Shown here piece by piece: positions 57,106 to 64,000 of a stretch of DNA of 64,000 nt (positions are counted from its first letter, which is position 1; each line of letters begins with the position of its first letter). The stretch lies in contig OV884056.1 of the NCBI GenBank assembly GCA_930367215.1, positions 49,476,308-49,540,307 of the forward strand, given 5' to 3'. A program made the translations under genes and the position numbers. The notes beneath the pieces are model-generated. The model ran no database searches. It had not been told where the DNA came from and saw nothing but the letters and a program-made list of their open reading frames with translations. This DNA comes from Pollenia angustigena. Taxonomy: Eukaryota; Arthropoda; Insecta; Diptera; Polleniidae.

Positions 57106-58221
57106 TATTCTGTAATGAAATTTTAACAATTTTTATCGGCAAAAAATGTCGGTATCTAACGACACAAAAAAAGTTCTTGTTAAATAATAACGAAAACAAA
57201 TGTACTGTTAACAGATTAAAAATAAAGAGTAAAGTAGCCAATTTTTAACACAAAAAAGATAAGAAAGTATAGTCGATCAAGTCCGACTCTACACTGCAGT
57301 ATATGGGCGATCATGTTTTCGCCAAAAAGAGTATGTTGTGAGGTTAATATTCACATAAGACATTTTTGTGCCAATATTATCTAAGTATCTACTACCATTA
57401 TTAGTGTATTCGTATGGGAGCTGGGTCAAATATGGACCGATTCTAAAAAAAAATTGTTCTGGTGTTTTATGTAGGTTGCGACAAAATATTTCTGGATCTT
57501 ATTCAACTCAAATGTCTATAAAACAAAATGGCTATTAATAGGCACAACACCCTATTCCGGAAAGAAGTTTTCATGTGGGATATTAAAATTAAATAACTGC
57601 TTCTCACCATTACATATGACAATAAACGCATATGTGCCAAATTTTATAAAATTATTTTTAAAATTGCGACCTGTAATATGCGCACAAGGTTATCTTGGAC
57701 AGACTACCAGCCATCCTGATAGAAGGACGGGCTTCGTTAAATGGATTCTGACATTGATTCTGAGTCAATCGGTATACTAAAAGGCAGGCCCAGAACCTTT
57801 ATTTAAATGTGTTACACACATTCGTACAAACACATAATATCCTCTTTACATACAGTAGTGTAGGTATAAAAAGTAAGAGCAGAAATGTTGTGCTAGAGTG
57901 GCTCAGTCACCTGGAAATTTTTCCCTATGTATAGAAAGATTTAAAACCAACATATTTGTTTAGAAATATAATCAATATTTACGCGTTTTCATTCATGTTT
58001 TGTTAAAATAAATGCAATAAAGTAAATTTATTTTGTATTTTTTTTATTAATTTTAAAAAATGTTCACTTTGACGTTCTTATATTTTTACCGATATTTGTC
58101 GTCAATATTTCTAAACAAAACTATTTGTTTATTTAAAATACAGAATAACAAATTCGTTAAAGTAACCGACATTTCTCGTTAATTAACGATATCGGTAGTT
58201 AAATTAAAAAAGTTACAGAAT
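57106..58221. mobile_element. Inverted-repeat element (ATTCTGTAA ends) with nested DINE copy
   Basis: The left 'tattctgtaatgaaatttta' and the right complement 'aattctgtaacttttttaat' are related ends followed by further pairing ('ttatcgg..aatgtcggtatc' against 'cgacat..gatatcggtagtt'). The DINE-like family-B copy at 57252-57869 lies inside. No ORF. The ends resemble those of 54851-55280. Confidence 0.55.
57252..57869 (+). repeat. DINE-like family B, nested copy
   Basis: Starts 'agataagaaagtatagtcga' and 'caagtccgac', and ends 'gtgttacacacattcgtac', 'acacataatatcctctt' and 'gtgtaggtataaaaa'. The interior has 'ctgtaatatgcgcacaagg' shared with 62.57 kb. Confidence 0.75.
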
Positions 58222-59357
58222 TGAGGTACTGATCAGCATAGGATATCTCAGACAACTTTACCAAAAGCCTTAGTGAAGCCTTGGCCAAGCAGTTTTTCAA
58301 AAAAAGGGTTTCTTTTTTTACCAGAATTTTTTTCCCGACAAAAAAGTTATTTTATTACTGGAGTTTCCACGAATATATTTACAAAGGATAATGTAGAAAG
58401 GATACAATTTTTATGCTAATATTAAAGATTAATTATTTTGTATGCAATAAAATATGTTGTATCACAGCAGTGTTACCAACTCTTAATAAAATAAACTGGC
58501 AAATTTTAAACCAAAAATGCCTTAATAATGGCTTAATATGAGGCAATCAGGGACTTCTATTTTCACACACTTTTTCAGCTTTTGCGGCCATATTTCGCTA
58601 ATAACTCGGCAAATGTTGATTTCCTAGCGTTAAGTTGCACCTGGTTTAGCAGAGTAGACGAGTGACTTTACAAGCTCTTAAAGAAGACAATCCGAAAGTG
58701 AATAAGTTGGCTCTTATTTTAAACACTATGTCAAAAAAAAGGGTGGGTTCACCCGAAAATATTTGACTTAGTTTTAAAATGTTTGGGATATTTAGCACAT
58801 TAAGGCTAAATCTTATTAATACAATTTTTTGACTCCCAAGGAATCCTCTGATAACAAATATGCAAGTGGCAGTGCAAAAAACAAACTGAACTGGCAACAA
58901 TGAAATAAAGTAATTTGTTTTTATTTAAGTTTTTGCTTTATGTTTTTCCCTTACAACTACAAATAGAGAAAAAATCAAATAAATTGTAGTCGGGATTGTA
59001 AGTAAAGATAAGCTCACTGTTTGTTGTTGGTGTTTTGTTAAAGCTTTGATATTATTACGGTTAAAGGCTCAACCATAATATGCATAGCCTTGCTTAACCT
59101 ACTGTCAAACATTAACAAAAAGTCTCTCAAATTTACTTACGAAAACAAAAACAAAATAAAAAAACATTTGATTCCGTGCGGAATGTGCGATTAGATTCGC
59201 ACCTTGCTTAAGCAAATGACAGTTTCATTAAACTTAGCAAAATGTTTCCTTAAGTTCAATATGGTTTGCCTTACTTAATTTACATGTATTTGCACATTTG
59301 CTTAAGCCAATTTAAGCACATTATGGTTGGGTCTTAAGACTTTTGAGTGTCTATAAT
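58222..59357. other. No gene; one partial repeat
   Basis: 58785-58830 carries a reverse partial 5' block of the CTTAGGCCAG family ('atatttagcacattaaggct'). 58463 'cagtgttaccaactc' resembles a hAT end without a partner. Confidence 0.4.
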
Positions 59358-59550
59358 TGCTATTCGCTTAACAGTTTTATTTGAATAATATCTTTAGCTT
59401 TTCTAAAAACATTGAATGAAGTTTCCTGATGATCTGGCCTAAGCAACCAATGAAATACGCATAGGAATAGCTTATCCCACCAAGAAAAAATTTCAGTTTA
59501 TCAATGTAAGAATTGGGAATTTAGCACATTAAAACTAAATCTTATAATGT
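59358..59550 (-). repeat. CTTAGGCCAG family, copy e
   Basis: Reverse copy with all blocks: 3' block 'gcttaacagttttatttg', core 'ctggcctaag' at 59434, 'acgcataggaatagcttatc' and 5' block 'gggaatttagcacattaaaa'. Confidence 0.8.
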
Positions 59551-59875
59551 TTTACTTTATGGTTATGTTTGCTAGAATCTCGCTAAGATTGGTTATCATT
59601 TTCACCTGACTAAACATTTTTACGAAAAAAAAAATTATTTTTCGGTATCGGTAAACTGAAATTTTTTGCCAGCAATTGTCACAAGACCTTAAACTTAAGT
59701 CAAAGAGCTTGCGGAAAAGTTCTCAAATAAATTATTTAAAATGCAAGGGAATTTTATCTTATGCAGATATTCTACAGGGACTTTGCGAAATCCTGGGCCA
59801 AATTCCCATTTCAATTGTATTGTAATTTCGATCGATATCGACTGCCGTAATTTGGCGCCTGATTAAATTTCTTTG

Positions 59876-59962
59876 CCTGTATTCATAAAAAATATTTTCA
59901 ATTTTATAAAATTTTTCTTCATTAACGTTTGTTAAACTTAATAATCGCTTATGAATACGGTG
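59876..59962. mobile_element. Small MITE (GCCTGTATTCATAA ends)
   Basis: 'gcctgtattcataaaaaat' on the left and 'cgcttatgaatacggtggc' on the right are inverted. Inner 'aacgtttgttaaacttaata' matches 18214-18240 in the related copy at 18140-18260. Confidence 0.6.
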
Positions 59963-60873
59963 GCTTATCTTTAGACTTCGAATAACCTCCAAATTGATCC
60001 CACAAAATAATTTAGTTAAAACACATTTGTGTGGTCCTTCTAATCACCTTTTTTTTTTTTTTTTTTTTTTGTTACACAGCATCACCACAAGTTACAATTT
60101 TTATCTTATTTCCATAATTTTCTTTTCAAATTCGTTCGTCTATTGTATTCCTTTTGTTTGGCACGGCATGAGTTTTTAAGATACGTGTATGATTTGCTTT
60201 TAAAAGAAAAATCTATAGTGTGATTAAGTGAAATCGTTACCAAAATAGCATGAAAGGATGATGACGATGGTAAAAAGAGGAAACCACCAGCAAAAAAAAA
60301 AAAAAAAATGCCAACATCATGTATGCAAAGATATAAAACGTGTGATAAGAATCGACAAAAAAAAAAAAACTTTACCTCGAATGTGGTTAAATAAACAAGG
60401 GAAACACGAACATTTAAATTGTAAACGTGGGTAAATTGAAAAATTTGTTAAATTGTGAAAATATCTTTTTAATAAATTTAAAATGTACCCTTTCAAACAA
60501 TATAACAACATTTAAAAAAGGAAAAGCAAAATAATGTTGACTCCATTTTTTTGAACTTAATTAAGCTTATTTTTTTAATTTTTTTGAATAATTTGCTCGT
60601 TAAAGAATTATTTTAATAACTTTAAAATTTATACCTTCTATTTGGTCTTTTAACTACATTTTTAGTAGCAACATTAAATAAAAGGGAGAATGAACTTTTT
60701 GTTATTATTGTTGTTGGAGTTGTTACTGTTGTTGTTGTTGTTTGTGAGCAATATAAGGTAATTGGCACACTTCACAACGGAAATCCCAACAAAACTGATA
60801 TTAACAGCGGCAACTGCAGCAGCAAGCGGCAATAATAGCCGCAAATAAAAAAAAAGCTTAAACAAATATCAAA
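59963..60873. other. No gene; simple repeats
   Basis: T run at 60050-60070, A runs at 60290-60308 and 60357-60370, and a TTG/TTA microsatellite at 60699-60742. Confidence 0.6.
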
Positions 60874-61835
60874 CAAGTAAGAAAGTAAAGTTAATCGACC
60901 ATATGATACCCTACACCACAGAATATGGAGATAGATTTTCGAGAGTGCACCCTATTTGAGGTTTCGATTCCTGTGTAATCTCTTTTAAACCAATCAACAT
61001 AGAAATAAAGATTGTACCAAATTTCTATTTTAAGGGATGAATACCGTTTAAGGGGTGAAAACCGTACCTTTTATTAGTACTTTTTTACAAAACATTTTTC
61101 TGTATTGACATATACGTATTAAATTATGGGATCCTATTATAATATTGAAATTTTTGATACTAAATGATGAGAAAAAAGTGTCAATACGGCGAATTAAATT
61201 TCTATCATTAACATGAGGCAATCAAGTTAAATAAAATTATATGCGCAGAGTCCTAAGTGAATGAGAACCCATTATATGAAAACTTTTGATACTTTATTGT
61301 TCTTCAACCGGTACTTTTTGAATATCCGTTATATTGGAGCTAGAAATGTGAAATTTAAAGTGAATGAAAAATCTTTTTGGTATTTCTTAGTTCTTTAATT
61401 TTTTTTCAATTCTGGTTAGTATTGGACATAAAAACATAATATTAAACATGCAATGTCCTGAGTGAATAAAAATCTGTAAGGGGGAGCTTTTTGTTATTTT
61501 CTCGTTCTTGAACTGTTACTTTTTTTTAAATTCCCGGTAATATTAGACCTTCAAACATAAATTTAAGCATGTTATGTGCAGAGTGAATGAAAATCTATAA
61601 GAGGAAACTTTTCGCACTCTTTTGTTCTTCAACTGGTACTTTTTTAGATTTCCTTAATATTGGACCTAAAAATATAAAATATAAATCTAGAAACATAAAA
61701 TTCAACATGTAGAGTGATTGAGAAACTATACGAGGAGACTTTTGGTTTTTTTTTCTTTTTCAATTGGTACTTTCTGATTTTTTTTATATAATTGAACTTA
61801 CAAGTTTAATGCCCAATTTTGAGGATTGATATTAA
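60874..61835 (+). repeat. DINE-like family B head plus tandem body of about 120-bp units
   Basis: Head 'caagtaagaaagtaaagtta' and 'tatgataccctacacc'. From about 61190 to 61780 there are five units of roughly 115-125 bp, each with 'gagtgaatgaaaatctata', 'ttgttcttcaactggtactt' and 'atattggacctaaaaata'. No 3' end is seen before the hAT element begins. Confidence 0.7.
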
Positions 61836-62143
61836 AACACATTTATGCAGTGTTGCCAAAACTTGGTGACCACAAATGGAAAAATTAACGGAAAAAATGG
61901 CTAAAAGCTTTTTTAAATAAAAACACATTAAAATTCAATAACAAAACAGAAATAATTCATTTAAAGTTGTTTACGATGAAATTGCAAGTTAATATCAATT
62001 TCTTAAACAAGAATAAACGTAAATAAATAGATTTTGATAGATATTAAAAAAAAATCATCGATCAATTCGTTGTCGTTATTGTTCATCTCATAGGAGTCAC
62101 TCGTGCTTTTTAGTGTTAAATAATTTGAGGGTAAAACATAATC

Positions 62144-62419
62144 AGTCTGTGTTCATACGGCTCATGTCTTATTGACAAGATTGCTACTTTATAGGCGAGA
62201 GGGACGAGGGGAAAAGAAACGTGTACACAGATGCATGTACTGTCTTTACGTTTTGCTTTCTTATTCGTTGTTTAATTTTGTTTTTGTTTTCAATATCAAA
62301 TAAAAGAAAATAAAAAACATGGCGTCAACATGACATGATTCATTTGAACGCCAATTCATGTTCAAAGAAGAAAAAGGAATAATCTTGTCAATAAGACATG
62401 AGCCGTACAAACACAGACT
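62144..62419. mobile_element. Foldback element nested in the hAT element
   Basis: Left 'agtctgtgttcatacggctc' and 'atgtcttattgacaagatt' are inverted on the right, with about 45-bp arms and two mismatches. The interior has no ORF beyond chance frames. Confidence 0.72.
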
Positions 62420-62467
62420 CACGACAACATTTACCCAACCTTTTGAATCCAGATATACAATAAAAAA

Positions 62468-62751
62468 CAAGTAAGAAAGTATAGTCGGTCAACACCGACA
62501 CTATGATCTCCTGCACCACATTAGAACCTATGTACCAAATTTTATTAAATTATCTGCAAATTTGCGACCTGTACTTTACGCACAAGGTTTACATGGACAG
62601 CCAGCCGAACAAACATAGTTAATTCGTCCCAGAAAGTGATTCTGAGTCAATCGGTATACGTAAAAGTGGGCTTAGGACCAATATTTTAAGGTGTTACAAA
62701 CATCAGCACAAACGCATTACGCTCTTCACTATTGTGGTGTTGGTATAAATA
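62468..62751 (+). repeat. DINE-like family B, short internal-deletion copy
   Basis: Head 'caagtaagaaagtatagtcg' and 'gtcaacaccgac' are joined after about 50 bp to the 3' half ('ttgcgacctgtactttacgc', 'aaggtgttacaaacatcagc', 'gtggtgttggtataaa'). The tandem middle of longer copies is absent. Confidence 0.78.
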
Positions 62752-63413
62752 TTTAATTGTTATGGTAAACATATTTAGCTAATTGATAAAATCGAATTAA
62801 CGGTTGCTATATGTAACCTATTTCTCAAGTTCTTTAAACGATGTTTACTTGGCTAAATACCCTCTCTACTTCAGCGTTAGACCATGGAAGTGAGAGCAAC
62901 TTTTTCTATAAAAAATTTTGTTGCCGCCTGCATATCTTTATTGAAATATTTGCAACCAGAAAGAAACACTGGTGTTTGTGTTGATCCATTTATAAATTTA
63001 ATAGTGGAATACTGTTGCTTAATTTTGAAAGATGTTTCAGCGTCATAGTTTATAGTGATTTAAACATTTGTAAAAGTTGTGATTTAAATTAAAGGCGATT
63101 TAATTGTTAAAAATGTTTATATTACTTTTATAAATTTTTATAATAAAATAAAAATTATTCTTTAAAAAGAAAAACGGCAAAATAAAATTGTTTGGCTATT
63201 CAAGTTGAAAAATGGCTAAAAACAAAATGGCTAATGGCTAAACTAATTTTTTAATGGCTAAACAGGGTGAAAAATGGCTACATCTAGCCACTAAATGGCT
63301 AAATTGGCAACACTGCATTTATGTTTAAAATCGTTTTAAATACAAAATTCATTTCTTCACTAAACAATTAAATGTAACTTAATTCACCGATGTGGTACAT
63401 TTTAATTCATTTT

Positions 63414-63533
63414 CAGCCCAATTATAAATAAAAATTCCCCGGGCGTTTTCTCCCATTTTGCCTATGTTAATTCAATTGTACAAATTGGAAAAGGGAAAAA
63501 AATCCCGGGGAATTTTTATTCATAATTGGGCTG
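63414..63533. mobile_element. Foldback hairpin, family H copy 2
   Basis: Arms start 'cagcccaattataaataaaa' and pair with 'ttcataattgggctg'. The inner arm and loop ('cctatgttaattcaattgta') equal copy 1 at 40222-40350, while the outer 14 bp are different but still self-complementary. Confidence 0.83.
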
Positions 63534-64000
63534 TTTAAGTTTCCATTGGAAAAACTTAGCACGGTGGTCTTAATATTAAACCAATACAACAACAGGCAAA
63601 GCAACGGCAGACAACTGTTTTTTGAAGTCACCTTGTAAATAAATACACTTTTTTATGATATTTTTTTGTATTTTGTAGTGCTGCCATACTTTTATCTTAA
63701 TTAAATAAGACTTTGTAAACAAAACTCATGAAATCAATCTGCATTTAAATACGATTTAAGTTTACACGAAAAATAACTTAATATTATCCAGAAAATTGGG
63801 CATAAATTTAACATTCACGAAATTGAGATAATTAAACATTGAACGGCAAAAATCGTCTTTTATTTCACAAGACAATAATGCGATTGCCGCGATTTCTTTC
63901 TTTGAAAAAAAAAAAACGAATTGAATTGCGATGTAGGGTACAATAAAATATGTATGAAATTCTTATAAATGATTTCAACATGCAACAAAAAAAAAAAAAA
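63534..64000. other. No gene seen
   Basis: AT-rich spacer ending in an A run at 63988-64000. Confidence 0.4.

Larger units (their letters stand above)
61848..63315. mobile_element. hAT-type non-autonomous element with nested insertions
   Basis: Ends 'cagtgttgccaaaa' and 'attggcaacactg' are inverted repeats of the hAT consensus type. 'catttatg' is duplicated exactly at both sides (61840-61847, 63316-63323), the 8-bp duplication of hAT elements. Several 'aaatggctaa' motifs lie close to the ends, mostly at the right (63211-63305), like subterminal binding sites. No transposase is present. A foldback (62144-62419) and a DINE-like copy (62468-62751) sit inside. Confidence 0.88.

Noticed and set aside
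1..64000. CRISPR array or bacterial operon
   Set aside because: The tandem arrays lack unique spacers, and the genome type is clearly insect.

Overview
The window is AT-rich, repeat-dense eukaryotic DNA, best explained as an intergenic region of a calyptrate fly (blowfly- or housefly-like Diptera). The assignment rests on an insect-type ionotropic receptor gene, on repeats carrying the dipteran mini-me signature (RGAC microsatellite, conserved 'gacatggctaaatcga' core, TA run), and on rosa-like (DD41D) mariner, Tc1 and Jockey-type relics. The exact species cannot be read from the sequence.

Only one intact protein-coding gene is convincing: an intronless 599-codon divergent ionotropic receptor (19986-21785, + strand) with a signal peptide, two ligand-binding lobes and three membrane segments. 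It has a TATA box upstream and ATTAAA polyadenylation signals directly after the stop. A weak second candidate (16475-16684, - strand) resembles the N-terminus of a secreted or receptor protein.

The rest is layered transposon debris. Autonomous relics: a complete-ended but broken Tc1 (8192-9671), a Jockey-like non-LTR element (10500-12220), two RTE-like non-LTR relics (13062-13847 with a 12-bp target duplication; 36760-38640 split by two insertions), three reverse-strand C-terminal zinc-finger fragments of RNase-H-type non-LTR elements, four rosa-like mariner relics, and one relic of an unassigned arthropod transposon family (17784-19240). Non-autonomous elements with readable ends: PIF/Harbinger-type MITEs with TTA/TAA duplications, a pogo-type MITE, a hAT-type element with an 8-bp duplication and nested inserts, several TA-flanked MITEs, and an unusual 1.1-kb element (43836-44937) with a 7-bp duplication, subterminal 15-mer arrays and a GC-rich core. 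Other repeats: DINE/mini-me-like elements in at least three subfamilies, an 11-bp minisatellite at two loci 19 kb apart, a 110-120-bp satellite, a tandem tRNA-derived SINE pair and a roughly 200-bp family with a conserved CTTAGGCCAG core.

Region by region: 0-10 kb MITEs and Tc1; 10-14 kb non-LTR relics; 15 kb minisatellite; 17-19 kb transposon relic; 20-22 kb receptor gene; 22-31 kb nested MITEs, DINE-like copies and mariner; 33 kb mariner; 35 kb second minisatellite; 37-42 kb non-LTR graveyard; 44-48 kb novel element and DINE array; 49-52 kb DINE copy and satellite; 53-64 kb foldbacks, SINEs and nested hAT. The genes do not form a pathway; the receptor stands alone in a repeat sea.
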